From positions 340,774-404,773 of the forward strand of contig NZ_CH724126.1 in NCBI RefSeq assembly GCF_000153345.1: a stretch of DNA of 64,000 nt, written 5' to 3'. Source of the DNA: Neptuniibacter caesariensis (GTDB lineage: Bacteria; Pseudomonadota; Gammaproteobacteria; Pseudomonadales; Balneatricaceae). Both the position numbers and the translations under genes were made by a program. Below, piece after piece: positions 25,173 to 33,623 of this stretch. The notes beneath the pieces were generated by a model, which made no database searches, had not been told where the DNA came from, and was given only the letters and a program-made list of their open reading frames with translations. Within the stretch, counting starts at the first letter, position 1; each line of letters starts with the position of its first letter.

Positions 25173-25490
25173 ATGAAAACGATTAAGGCGTTGCTTGTTT
25201 CACTAGCTGTTTCAGCATCATTCAATGTAACTCCAGTTCTAGCGGATTCACCATATAAGGCTGAAAAAGAAGCAAGAAAAGAGCAGATGAAAGATGAGCG
25301 TGAACGTGCAAAGCGTGAGCGTGAATTAGATCGGGAGGAACGTAAGCGCTCCGAAGAGCTGGAACGTGAACGACGCAAAGACCGAGCGGAAATGGAGCGA
25401 GAAGACCTAAAACATCGTCAGGAGATGGAACGGGAAGATAGGAAGCATCGTGAAGAAATGGAACGGGAACGTCGTAAGAATTCAGACTAG
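25173..25490 (+). CDS. Small exported charged helical protein with hendecad repeats
   Basis: A 105-aa precursor with a signal peptide ending VLA at residue 24. The mature 81 residues are almost only E, R, K, D with M, L and H, predicting one long helix. Three tandem 11-residue repeats are clear: RAEMEREDLKH, RQEMEREDRKH, REEMERERRKN (71-103), preceded by a degenerate one, RSEELERERRK. Alternating opposite charges suggest a stable single alpha-helix rather than a classical coiled coil. AAGGTGAAGAA precedes the ATG. Function unknown; a periplasmic spacer or chaperone-like role is speculation. Confidence 0.75.
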   Translation: MKTIKALLVSLAVSASFNVTPVLADSPYKAEKEARKEQMKDERERAKRERELDREERKRSEELERERRKDRAEMEREDLKHRQEMEREDRKHREEMERERRKNSD

Positions 25491-25621
25491 TTCCATAGTT
25501 GTCTTTTCAAGTATCAGTATAGGTGATTGTTGAAGGGCGCTTAATGGGCCCTTCGTTATGTCTGTTTCTGGTACATTTTTGCCCTTAGCTTTCCCTCTAG
25601 GCGCAGCCGTCCTCTACCCTA

Positions 25622-26206
25622 TTATTCTCTTGGCAGGCGAGCCATAGAATAAAACTCAGGATTGGCCTGCATACCCATCACAATCGCCATGCGGTTAGAT
25701 AAGCCGAAAAAGGCAGTAATGCCGCTGATATCTAAAATATCTTCATCATCATAGCCGTGCACTTTGAGTACATCGTAGTCAGCATGGCTAATCAGTTCCG
25801 GTGTGCGTGAGAGTTTCAGAGCAAATGCCAGCATCGCGTTTTGTTTCTCTGATAGCGGTGCGTGTAGGTAGTTAATCGCGATCTGATCAGCTAGCAGGGG
25901 CGCTTTTGAGAAAACGCGTAACAAAGCACCATGGGCAACAACACAATATTGGCAACCGTTGGCAGCACTTGTGGCTACGATAATCATCTCTTTTTCCGCA
26001 GGACTTAAGGTGCTGCCTTCTCTCTCCATGATGGCGTCATGGTAGGTAAAGAATGCTCTGAACTCAGCAGGTCTGTATGCCAGAGTTAAGAATACATTAG
26101 GTATGAATCCCGCTTTATCCTGAACCGCCAAAATACGATCACGGATATCTTCTGGTAATTGATCTAGTTGTGGAACTGGGTAACGACTAATTTCTGAATT
26201 ATTCAT
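25622..26206 (-). CDS. Peroxidase-related AhpD/carboxymuconolactone decarboxylase-family protein
   Basis: A 194-aa protein with the AhpD-like motif CQYCVVAHG: Cys85, Cys88 and His92, the redox/proton relay of alkylhydroperoxidase D-type proteins. The fold is all-helical. I chose the ATG at 26206 (MNNSEISRYPVPQ) with GGAGG 4 nt upstream; a GTG extension of six residues exists. It belongs to the uncharacterised peroxidase-related branch. It is divergent from a GlxA-type regulator (84 bp away from its inferred start region), which may control it. Confidence 0.85.
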   Translation of the reverse strand: MNNSEISRYPVPQLDQLPEDIRDRILAVQDKAGFIPNVFLTLAYRPAEFRAFFTYHDAIMEREGSTLSPAEKEMIIVATSAANGCQYCVVAHGALLRVFSKAPLLADQIAINYLHAPLSEKQNAMLAFALKLSRTPELISHADYDVLKVHGYDDEDILDISGITAFFGLSNRMAIVMGMQANPEFYSMARLPRE

Positions 26207-26309
26207 GCATCCTCCGCACTTCACCTTAAGAGTTACTTTGGTTAGTCTAACAAGCTAAATCGCCACTATTCAGACAGAATGGTGCCAATTAACGAGCGAA
26301 TTCTGACAA

Positions 26310-27302
26310 ATGCATAAAGTATTAGGGGTTGCCTTTAATGGCTGTCAGGCTTCAGGCCTGGTGTCGCCATTTGATGTTTTTAATGTGATTAACACACTAT
26401 GGAGGCAGCAAAGAGGAGGGGATGAGGATCTTTATCAGTGTCATTTGGTTGCGCTGAGCAACGATCCTGTTCGTTGCTCGAACGGTATCATCTTACAGCC
26501 TGACTTTTCACTCAATGATGCCCCTGAAGCTGATCTTATTTTGCTGCCGGGTATTCATCATGCGGATAGTCGTTCATTGATCTCCAATGTGAAAGCGTTG
26601 GATAAAATCGGGCGCTGGGTGAATAGCCGTATCGAGCAGGGGGAGGCAGTGGCGGCTAACTGTAGCGGTGTGCTTTTACTGGCAGAGCAAGGGGTTCTTG
26701 ATAATCAGGAGGCGACGACGGCGTGGTGGTTAGCTGATCTGTTTCGCAAGCGTTACCCTCAAGTGAGGCATATATCAGATAAGCTATTGGTTAAGTCGGA
26801 TCGGATCTGCACGACAGGTTCTATGAGTGCAAACTTGGGTGTCATGCTGCAGTTTGCAGAGGAACAGGTAGGACGACAGCTGTCCCAGAGTGCGGCCCGA
26901 ACGATGTTATTGGATGCTTCACAGGTTCAGGCTTCCCCCTATATGTTCCTTCAGGACCAAAGCGAGCATCAGGATAGCTTGGTATTGGCGATTGAAAGCC
27001 AGCTACAGCGAGATATATCACAGAAGCTCAATGTAGAAACCTTAGCCAAGCATCATGCTGTCAGCGTCAGAACGCTGGCGCGCCGTTTTAAGCAGGCGAA
27101 TGGTACGAGTATTAGTGATTATTTGTCTAAGCTGCGTCTCGAACACACGAAAATCCTTTTGGAAAGTACCAGCCTGTCGATTGAGAATATCGCAGAGAGA
27201 GTCGGATATAGTAGCCAGAGTTCGCTAAGGCGCTTGTTCCAATCAATGATGGGTGTCTCGCCTAAAGAGTATCGGCAGCAAATGTTACTTAAGAACCGCT
27301 AA
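26310..27302 (+). CDS. GlxA-type transcriptional regulator (DJ-1/PfpI domain plus AraC HTH)
   Basis: A 330-aa regulator. Residues 1-190 form a DJ-1/PfpI-like domain with the nucleophile-elbow cysteine C118 in AANCSGVLLLAEQG, as in catalytically inactive amidotransferase-like sensors. Residues 225-325 are an AraC-type DNA-binding domain (LAKHHAVSVRTLARRFKQAN and IAERVGYSSQSSLRRLFQSM). The ATG has no strong ribosome site. It is divergent from the AhpD-like gene, which is the most likely target. Confidence 0.88.
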   Translation: MHKVLGVAFNGCQASGLVSPFDVFNVINTLWRQQRGGDEDLYQCHLVALSNDPVRCSNGIILQPDFSLNDAPEADLILLPGIHHADSRSLISNVKALDKIGRWVNSRIEQGEAVAANCSGVLLLAEQGVLDNQEATTAWWLADLFRKRYPQVRHISDKLLVKSDRICTTGSMSANLGVMLQFAEEQVGRQLSQSAARTMLLDASQVQASPYMFLQDQSEHQDSLVLAIESQLQRDISQKLNVETLAKHHAVSVRTLARRFKQANGTSISDYLSKLRLEHTKILLESTSLSIENIAERVGYSSQSSLRRLFQSMMGVSPKEYRQQMLLKNR

Positions 27303-27309
27303 CCCGTAC

Positions 27310-28191
27310 TCAGAGTAAACCTTTCAACGCATTGGCTAACCAGTTTAAAGCGGGGCCTATAGAGCGATCTTTGGCTAATACGGTTTCAACCGGTGGGCTC
27401 CACGGCTTGCTGTCAAAGCTGGGGGTGAGTTTATAAAGCCGGCCCGCTTGAATCTCTTCCTCCACCAGATGCTTAGGAAGGTAGGACCAGCCGATACCTG
27501 AGCGGACCATCTCCCTGATCGCAAGAAAGCTGTCTGCATAGATAATATGGGTGCTGAATTCAGGCACCAGATCCAGCCGCGTTCGCTCCTGCCCATGTAA
27601 GACGATCTGTCGGTGTGGAAACAGGTTGTGCAGGGTGATTTCAGTTGCTTCTCTCAGAGGATGTTCAGGGCTACAAACTGCATAAAAGGGCAGGTTGCCA
27701 ATAAAGCACTGATTTATTTCTGCATCGAGTTCCTGATCGCAAAAGGTCATTCCCAGATCGGCTTTATCACGTTTTATCATCTGGATAATTGCGCTGGTTG
27801 AGGCAGAAATGATCTCCAACCGGGTGGCTGGGAACAGCTTGGCAAAGCAGTTCAGAATATCGCTGAGTCGGGGGCTAAGCAGGCCATCTTCGAGTGCAAG
27901 GCGAACCTGCAGCTCGTCACCCTGTTCTATTTTCCGCGCAGCGATCTCCAGCTCATTTACCTGCTGTAATACTGCCTGAGCATAGTAGAGTAGCCGTGTC
28001 CCTTCCGGCGTTAAGACAGGCTTCCTGCTACTGCGGTCGAACAGCTCTGCCCCCAGATCAATCTCAAGATTGGCAATGCCCTGACTGACCGCTGACTGTA
28101 CCTTACCGAGCTTGCGGGCGGCCGCAGAGAATGAGCCCGCTTTAACGCACTCGGTAAACATCTTCAGGTGTTCCAGGTTATAACTCGGCAT
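27310..28191 (-). CDS. LysR-family regulator, divergent from a PACE efflux gene
   Basis: A 293-aa LysR-type regulator with an N-terminal HTH (residues 1-60, AGSFSAAARKLGKVQSAVSQ) and a periplasmic-binding-like effector domain (about 90-290). It converges on the GlxA gene with an 7-bp gap. It is separated by 80 bp from the PACE transporter gene, the same layout as aceR-aceI in Acinetobacter, so it probably regulates that transporter. Confidence 0.88.
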   Translation of the reverse strand: MPSYNLEHLKMFTECVKAGSFSAAARKLGKVQSAVSQGIANLEIDLGAELFDRSSRKPVLTPEGTRLLYYAQAVLQQVNELEIAARKIEQGDELQVRLALEDGLLSPRLSDILNCFAKLFPATRLEIISASTSAIIQMIKRDKADLGMTFCDQELDAEINQCFIGNLPFYAVCSPEHPLREATEITLHNLFPHRQIVLHGQERTRLDLVPEFSTHIIYADSFLAIREMVRSGIGWSYLPKHLVEEEIQAGRLYKLTPSFDSKPWSPPVETVLAKDRSIGPALNWLANALKGLL

Positions 28192-28271
28192 ATCATTAAA
28201 AGTGATAGTAGCTAACTTTATTCATCAATATAGCTGATTAAAATAGCGGTTAACAGATGAAGGAGAGTGCT

Positions 28272-28712
28272 ATGAGCTTTAAAGAACGTATTATCCATAT
28301 GCTGCTTTTTGAGGTGATCGCGTTGGCTATTATTGTCCCCGTTGCGGTGTTGGCGACAGGTAGCGGTACCGGACAAATGACATTGCTAGCGGTGTTGCTG
28401 TCATTGTTGGCGATGTTTTGGAATTACGCTTATAACCTGATGTTTGACCGGATATTTGGCGAAGAACGGATCCAGCGTGGATTTAAGTTACGTATTGTCC
28501 ATGGTGTGCTGTTTGAGCTGGGGATGATTCTGGTTTCCTTTCCATTGATCATGTGGATTTTGCAAATGGACTTCCTGACGGTCCTGATTATGGACCTGAG
28601 TGCGGTTGCTTTTTATCTGATCTACGCCATCGTTTTTAACTGGGGCTATGATCAGCTGCGGCATCGTTACTTTGTGGTGCAACCGGTTCTGGAAGAAAAA
28701 GGGGGCCACTAA
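28272..28712 (+). CDS. PACE-family (AceI-like) efflux transporter
   Basis: A 146-aa inner-membrane protein with four helices made of two related halves: RIIHMLLFEVIALAIIVPV (residues 6-24) and RIVHGVLFELGMILVSFP. WNYAYNLMFDRIFG is the conserved loop. Glu14 corresponds to the functional glutamate in AceI. PACE proteins export biocides such as chlorhexidine and, physiologically, polyamines. AAGGAG lies 7 nt before the ATG at 28272. The divergent LysR gene is its probable regulator. Confidence 0.9.
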   Translation: MSFKERIIHMLLFEVIALAIIVPVAVLATGSGTGQMTLLAVLLSLLAMFWNYAYNLMFDRIFGEERIQRGFKLRIVHGVLFELGMILVSFPLIMWILQMDFLTVLIMDLSAVAFYLIYAIVFNWGYDQLRHRYFVVQPVLEEKGGH

Positions 28713-28963
28713 GGCCCCGTATAAAAGCGTCGTTATCTGCACAACGACCGCTGATTTCATTGGCATGGAAGCAATGAAATGCTGGAGAAACCCTGGAAGT
28801 TTCATCGGCACTTACAGAATGCGCCAAAGCGCTGGGAAGGAGTATCAGGGATTGTCGATATTGTGTTGATCAGAAAGGTTGTTTAGGCATAAAAAAATCC
28901 GGAACCCCAATGTACAGGATCCCGGATTTGCAGGTTCTTTATAGAGTACGGCTTAGTCAGCCA
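28713..28963. other. Non-coding convergent gap
   Basis: The 251-bp region between the PACE gene and etf-QO holds the etf-QO terminator near 28891-28928. I see no gene I can support in the remainder. Confidence 0.4.
28891..28928 (-). terminator. Terminator of etf-QO
   Basis: On the minus strand AATCCGG and CCGGATT (28922-28928 with 28896-28902) pair, with inner G-C additions, and are followed by T residues (the A-run at 28891-28895). Confidence 0.7.
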
Positions 28964-30619
28964 TTACATGTTTGGATAGTTTGGGCCACCCATACCCTCA
29001 GGGGTAACCCAGGTAATGTTCTGTGCTGGGTCTTTAATGTCACAGGTTTTACAGTGCAGACAGTTCTGAGAGTTGATCTGGAAGCGCTGGCCTCCGTTCT
29101 CTTCATCTTCTACCACTTCATATACGCCGGCTGGACAGTAGCGTTGTGCAGGTTCTGCAAACTTCACCAGATTCTGCTCAAGCGGGATGCTGGCATCTTT
29201 AAGTTTCAGGTGACAAGGCTGATCTTCTTCGTGGTTAGTATTCGACAGGAATACGGAAGACAGCTTATCAAAGCTCAACTTGCCGTCAGGCTTAGGATAT
29301 TCAATTGGCTGGAAGTTGCTTGCTGGCTGAAGCTGCGCGTAATCTTCGTGATTATCGTGCAGGGTAACCGGAATCTTACCGCCAAAGATATTCTGATCGA
29401 TATAGTTGAATGCACCACCCAGAATCGCGCCGAACTTATGCATCGCCGGGCCAAAGTTACGTGAACGGAACAGCTCGTCATGCAGCCAGGATTGCTCAAA
29501 TAGTTCAGCATAGCGATCCAGATCCTTGCCGCCTTCGCAGCCAGAGGAGATCGCTTCGAAGATCGCTTCAGCACCGATCATTCCCGATTTCATTGCGGTG
29601 TGTGTGCCTTTGATCTTACTGAAGTTCAGGGTGCCGGCATTACAGCCAACAACCAGACCACCAGGGAAACTCATCTTAGGCAGAGAGTTAAAACCACCTT
29701 TGGTGATAGCGCGGGCGCCATAAGATACGCGTGTGCCACCATCCAGATGTTTCTTCAAAACCGGATGATGCTTCAGACGCTGGAATTCATCAAATGGGCT
29801 GATGTACGGGTTAGCATAGTTCAGGTCGACGATCAGACCGACCACGACCTGATTGTTGTCTGTATGGTACAGGAAGAAGCCACCACTGGTGCCTTTATCC
29901 AGAGGCCAGCCAGAGCCGTGCACAACCAAACCTGGTTTATGCTGTTCAGCAGGGATATCCCATAGCTCTTTAACACCGATACCATAATGCTGTGCATCGG
30001 CTTTAGTGTTCAGGTTAAAGTTCTGGATCAGTTCTTTACCCAGATGACCACGGCAACCTTCAGAGAAAACCGTGTATTTCGCATGCAGTTCCATACCTGG
30101 CATGTAGCTGTCTTTCTGCTCACCGTTCTCGGTCAGACCCATATCGCCGGTTGCGACACCTTTGACGCTGCCATCTTCGTTATAAAGCACTTCTGCTGCA
30201 GCAAAACCCGGGAAAATTTCAACTCCCAGTTCTTCAGCGCGTTCTGCTAACCAGCGGCTTACATTACCCAGGCTGACAATATAGTTGCCATTGTTGTGCA
30301 TTGTTTTTGGCACAAAGGCATTAGGAATCTTGCTGCCGTTTTCTGGATCTTTTAACAGATAGACTTCATCTTCAGTCACGGCCGTTGTGAGTGGTGCGCC
30401 CTGTTCTTTCCAGTCCGGGAATAGTTCATCCAGCGCACGGCTTTCGATGACTGCTCCTGACAAGATGTGTGCACCGACTTCAGAACCTTTTTCTACGACA
30501 CAGACAGTTAGCTCCTGCTCTTTTTCCTGAGCCAGCTGCATCAGGCGGCATGCCGTGGACAGGCCTGCTGGTCCTGCACCTACGATTACTACATCAAATT
30601 CCATCGACTCACGTGTCAT
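28964..30619 (-). CDS. Electron transfer flavoprotein-ubiquinone oxidoreductase
   Basis: Membrane-associated flavo-iron-sulfur enzyme of 551 aa that passes electrons from ETF to ubiquinone. VVIVGAGPAGLSTACRLMQL is the FAD-binding motif (residues 10-29). The C-terminus carries the [4Fe-4S] ligands in YCPAGVYE and NCLHCKTCDIKDP, then VTPEGMGGPNYPNM. AGGGGAG precedes the ATG at 30619. It is divergent from etfBA, and the three genes form the shared electron route for the acyl-CoA dehydrogenases encoded in this window. Confidence 0.96.
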   Translation of the reverse strand: MTRESMEFDVVIVGAGPAGLSTACRLMQLAQEKEQELTVCVVEKGSEVGAHILSGAVIESRALDELFPDWKEQGAPLTTAVTEDEVYLLKDPENGSKIPNAFVPKTMHNNGNYIVSLGNVSRWLAERAEELGVEIFPGFAAAEVLYNEDGSVKGVATGDMGLTENGEQKDSYMPGMELHAKYTVFSEGCRGHLGKELIQNFNLNTKADAQHYGIGVKELWDIPAEQHKPGLVVHGSGWPLDKGTSGGFFLYHTDNNQVVVGLIVDLNYANPYISPFDEFQRLKHHPVLKKHLDGGTRVSYGARAITKGGFNSLPKMSFPGGLVVGCNAGTLNFSKIKGTHTAMKSGMIGAEAIFEAISSGCEGGKDLDRYAELFEQSWLHDELFRSRNFGPAMHKFGAILGGAFNYIDQNIFGGKIPVTLHDNHEDYAQLQPASNFQPIEYPKPDGKLSFDKLSSVFLSNTNHEEDQPCHLKLKDASIPLEQNLVKFAEPAQRYCPAGVYEVVEDEENGGQRFQINSQNCLHCKTCDIKDPAQNITWVTPEGMGGPNYPNM

Positions 30620-30963
30620 TGTCGATCTCCCCTCATGCTCAGTTGGAGAATCTGCGCGCTATTGCTGTACTTGCGCGATTCTTATAGTTATTTGAACTAT
30701 CCAGACTTACGGATGAGCTCATTGGTTATAAATCCATTATAAGGGTTTTCCCCAATAAGTGAATAGTTTTGTTATTTGCAGACTTCTATCTATATAAGAA
30801 CGAAATTGTCAGTAAGGGATATTGCTTATTGGTCATAAATGAGTATGATTAGGGAAAATACTTATTCGGTATCAGGCCAATTGGTGCAAACTGAGCCTGA
30901 TACTATAAAGCAAAACAGGACGTGATAGGCGTCCGTACAACTAGAACTAAAAGGTCTTTGCTG
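30620..30963. promoter_or_regulatory. Divergent promoter region of etf-QO and etfBA
   Basis: This 344-bp AT-rich region contains two inverted repeats. CCAATAAG (30752-30759) and CTTATTGG (30825-30832) are 65 bp apart. GTATCAGGC (30869-30877) and GCCTGATAC (30895-30903) form a 9-bp perfect stem with a 17-nt loop, 61 bp before the etfB start, probably in the leader. No LiuR-type palindrome is present. No coding sequence is supported. Confidence 0.55.
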
Positions 30964-31713
30964 ATGAAGGTACTCGTAACAGTTAAGCGTGTTATCGACT
31001 ACAACGTCAAAGTACGTGTTAAGTCGGACAACACCGATGTAGATCTGGCCAATGTAAAAATGGCCCTGAACCCATTCTGTGAAATCGCGGTAGAAGAAGC
31101 GGTTCGTCTGAAAGAAGCAGGCACTGCCTCTGAAGTGGTTGTGGTGTCTATTGGCCCTAAAACTTGCCAGGAGCAGATTCGTACGGCGCTGGCTTTAGGT
31201 GCAGACCGTGGCATCCAGATCGAAACTGAAGATATGCCTGAGTCACTGAACGTTGCCAAACTGCTGGCAAAAGTGATCGATGAAGAGCAGCCAGGCCTAG
31301 TAATTATGGGTAAACAGGCGATCGATTCTGATAACAACCAGACCGGCCAGATGCTGGCTGCACTGACCGATATGCCTCAGGGTACCTTCGCGTCTGAAGT
31401 TAAGATTGATGGCGATAAAGTTAATGTGACGCGCGAAGTAGACGGTGGTCTGCAGACTGTTGCGCTGAACATGCCTGCGATCGTGACTACCGATCTGCGT
31501 CTGAACGAGCCACGTTATGCTTCTCTGCCTAACATCATGAAAGCGAAGCGTAAGCCGCTGGATGTTAAGACCCCTGCTGATCTGGGTGTTGAGCTGAAAG
31601 CTCACACTAAGCTATTGAAAGTTACCCCTCCTGCGGAACGTCAGGCGGGCATTATGGTGGCTAGCGTAGATGAGCTGGTCGACAAACTGAAAAACGAAGC
31701 GAAAGTACTTTAA
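30964..31713 (+). CDS. etfB: Electron transfer flavoprotein beta subunit
   Basis: A 249-aa ETF beta subunit, matching family length. The ATG at 30964 ([20 protein letters not shown]) is the canonical N-terminus; an upstream in-frame ATG would add 14 residues not seen in the family. The signature [20 protein letters not shown] and [11 protein letters not shown] are present. AAAAGGT precedes it. It is 11 bp from etfA. Confidence 0.96.
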   Translation: MKVLVTVKRVIDYNVKVRVKSDNTDVDLANVKMALNPFCEIAVEEAVRLKEAGTASEVVVVSIGPKTCQEQIRTALALGADRGIQIETEDMPESLNVAKLLAKVIDEEQPGLVIMGKQAIDSDNNQTGQMLAALTDMPQGTFASEVKIDGDKVNVTREVDGGLQTVALNMPAIVTTDLRLNEPRYASLPNIMKAKRKPLDVKTPADLGVELKAHTKLLKVTPPAERQAGIMVASVDELVDKLKNEAKVL

Positions 31714-31724
31714 GGGGGTATCGC

Positions 31725-32654
31725 ATGGCTATTCTGGTAATTGCAGAACATGATAACAGCACCCTTAAAGGTGCTACTTTGAACGCCGTTACTGCGGCAT
31801 CTCAGATGGGTGCTGATCTGCACCTGTTGGTTGCAGGCGCAGGTTGTGGTGCAGCAGCAGAAGCCGCTGCACAGGTTGCAGGCGTTGCTAAAGTACTGGT
31901 TGCTGATAATGCAGCGTACGAGCATCAGCTTGCAGAAAACATGGGCAAGCTGGTGGCTGAACTGGCAAAAGACTACAGCCACATTGTTTCTCCAGCGACC
32001 ACCACAGGTAAGAACTTTATGCCTCGCGTTGCAGCACTGCTGGACGTGGCGCAGCTCTCTGATATTACAGCGGTTGAATCTGAAAATACTTTCCAGCGTC
32101 CAATCTACGCAGGCAACGCAATTGCGACAGTGGAATCAATGGATGCGGTTAAAGTGATTACTGTACGTGGCACAGCATTTGATGCCGCTGCTGCAGAAGG
32201 TGGTTCAGCAGCCGTTGAAACGGTTGACGCTGCTCACGATGCAGGCATCTCCAGCTTTGTTGGTGAAGAGATGGCTCAGTCTGATCGTCCAGAACTGACC
32301 GCTGCGGATGTGATCATCTCAGGTGGCCGTGGTATGGGTAACGGTGAAAACTTTGCGCTGCTGGAAAAAGTAGCTGACAAGCTGGGAGCTGCGGTAGGCG
32401 CTTCCCGTGCTGCGGTTGATGCCGGCTTTGTACCAAACGACATGCAGGTAGGCCAGACAGGTAAAATTGTTGCCCCTGAGCTGTACATCGCTGTGGGTAT
32501 CTCCGGTGCGATTCAGCATCTGGCAGGTATGAAAGACTCCAAGATTATTGTAGCAATCAACAAAGATGAAGAAGCGCCGATTTTCTCGGTTGCTGATTAC
32601 GGTCTGGTTGCTGATCTGTTCGAAGCGGTACCTGAGCTAGAACAGAAGATCTAA
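31725..32654 (+). CDS. etfA: Electron transfer flavoprotein alpha subunit
   Basis: A 309-aa FAD-binding subunit. The C-terminal FAD motif [20 protein letters not shown] (about 245-264) and [20 protein letters not shown] are typical. With EtfB it takes electrons from isovaleryl- and isobutyryl-CoA dehydrogenases and other flavin dehydrogenases. GGGGGT precedes the ATG. Confidence 0.96.
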   Translation: MAILVIAEHDNSTLKGATLNAVTAASQMGADLHLLVAGAGCGAAAEAAAQVAGVAKVLVADNAAYEHQLAENMGKLVAELAKDYSHIVSPATTTGKNFMPRVAALLDVAQLSDITAVESENTFQRPIYAGNAIATVESMDAVKVITVRGTAFDAAAAEGGSAAVETVDAAHDAGISSFVGEEMAQSDRPELTAADVIISGGRGMGNGENFALLEKVADKLGAAVGASRAAVDAGFVPNDMQVGQTGKIVAPELYIAVGISGAIQHLAGMKDSKIIVAINKDEEAPIFSVADYGLVADLFEAVPELEQKI

Positions 32655-32753
32655 GCACCGAAGGCGAGTCAGTCTTGCTTGAGCTGGCTCTCTTTCACTC
32701 TGGAAAGGCTTGTTTTGGATTTGCGTCCGATAGACATGATGCCTTTATTCTTT

Positions 32754-32780
32754 GCCGGTACCCCGCGTACCGGCTTTTTT
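32754..32780 (+). terminator. Rho-independent terminator of etfBA
   Basis: GCCGGTAC (32754-32761) and GTACCGGC (32767-32774) form an 8-bp stem, followed by six T residues. Confidence 0.92.
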
Positions 32781-32789
32781 ATGTCTAAT

Positions 32790-32956
32790 CACTATCGCTC
32801 TCTAATACTTCTGTATAAAAACTAGCAATATCAGATAGTTAAATTTAAATAAAAATAAGCTATCAAAATCGTAGCTATAATTAATTTTATTTAAAGATCT
32901 CTCCCTCCTAGTATGACTCCTGTAACGCAAACACAGCACAGCTACAGGAGCTAAGC
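32790..32956 (+). promoter_or_regulatory. ahpC promoter region
   Basis: A very AT-rich region with TATAAT at 32876-32881 and no good -35. GATAG (32834-32838) and CTATC (32860-32864) form an inverted repeat. Spaced ATAA, CTAT, GTAG tetramers at 11-bp intervals (32849, 32860, 32871) weakly resemble an OxyR site. OxyR control is plausible for ahpC but not established by this match. The gap from etfA to ahpC is 302 bp in all. Confidence 0.35.
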
Positions 32957-33526
32957 ATGTCTAATTCACTGATTAACACTGAAGTAAAACCTTACAACGC
33001 AAGCGCTTTTCACAACGGCGAATTTATCGATGTGTCTGAGGCTGATCTGAAAGGAAAGTGGTCGGTATTTTTCTTCTACCCTGCAGATTTCACCTTTGTA
33101 TGTCCGACGGAGCTGGGTGACCTGGCTGACTATTATCCACAGCTTCAGGAGATGGGTGTTGAAGTGTACTCGGTATCAACAGATACGCACTTCACCCATA
33201 AAGCATGGCATGACACTTCTGACACTATTCAGAAGATTAACTTCCCAATGATTGGTGATCCAACAGGCCTGATTACTCGAAACTTTGAGGTGATGATTGA
33301 AGAAGCAGGACTGGCCGAACGTGGCACTTTTGTGATCGATCCAGAAGGCAAGATCCAGATTATTGAGATCAATGCTGGTGGTATTGGCCGTGATGCAGGT
33401 GAGTTGGTTCGTAAGATCAAAGCGGCTCAGTATGTTGCTGCACACCCTGGTGAAGTATGCCCGGCTAAATGGAAAGAGGGTGAAGAAACACTGGCACCAT
33501 CATTGGATCTGGTTGGCAAAATCTAA
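32957..33526 (+). CDS. ahpC: Alkyl hydroperoxide reductase subunit C (peroxiredoxin)
   Basis: Typical 2-Cys peroxiredoxin of 189 aa. The peroxidatic Cys49 is in FTFVCPTE and the resolving Cys168 in [15 protein letters not shown] (about 140) marks a sensitive-type peroxiredoxin. It reduces hydrogen peroxide and alkyl hydroperoxides using AhpF, encoded 97 bp downstream. ACAGGAGCTAAGC gives a strong ribosome site. Confidence 0.96.
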   Translation: MSNSLINTEVKPYNASAFHNGEFIDVSEADLKGKWSVFFFYPADFTFVCPTELGDLADYYPQLQEMGVEVYSVSTDTHFTHKAWHDTSDTIQKINFPMIGDPTGLITRNFEVMIEEAGLAERGTFVIDPEGKIQIIEINAGGIGRDAGELVRKIKAAQYVAAHPGEVCPAKWKEGEETLAPSLDLVGKI

Positions 33527-33549
33527 ACCGATCGCTAGCCAGACCACAG

Positions 33550-33567
33550 AGGCTGCTTCGGCAGCCT
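33550..33567 (+). other. UUCG-capped hairpin between ahpC and ahpF
   Basis: AGGCTGC (33550-33556) and GCAGCCT (33561-33567) flank the very stable tetraloop TTCG. No U-tract follows. It probably protects the ahpC mRNA end or limits read-through to ahpF. Confidence 0.7.
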
Positions 33568-33623
33568 TACTAACTTACTCATTCAGGAGCCAGCATTTTT
33601 GCGGGCTATGCAGAGGTACTTAT

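Noticed and set aside
32835-32885. OxyR-binding site upstream of ahpC
   Set aside because: Only part of the four ATAG/CTAT tetramers match at the 11-bp period. AT-rich DNA makes such partial matches frequent, so I noted it only as a possibility.
33363-33623. N-terminal extension of AhpF overlapping ahpC
   Set aside because: The frame is open but is in another frame of ahpC. The ATG at 33624 gives the standard 521-residue AhpF and has a ribosome site.
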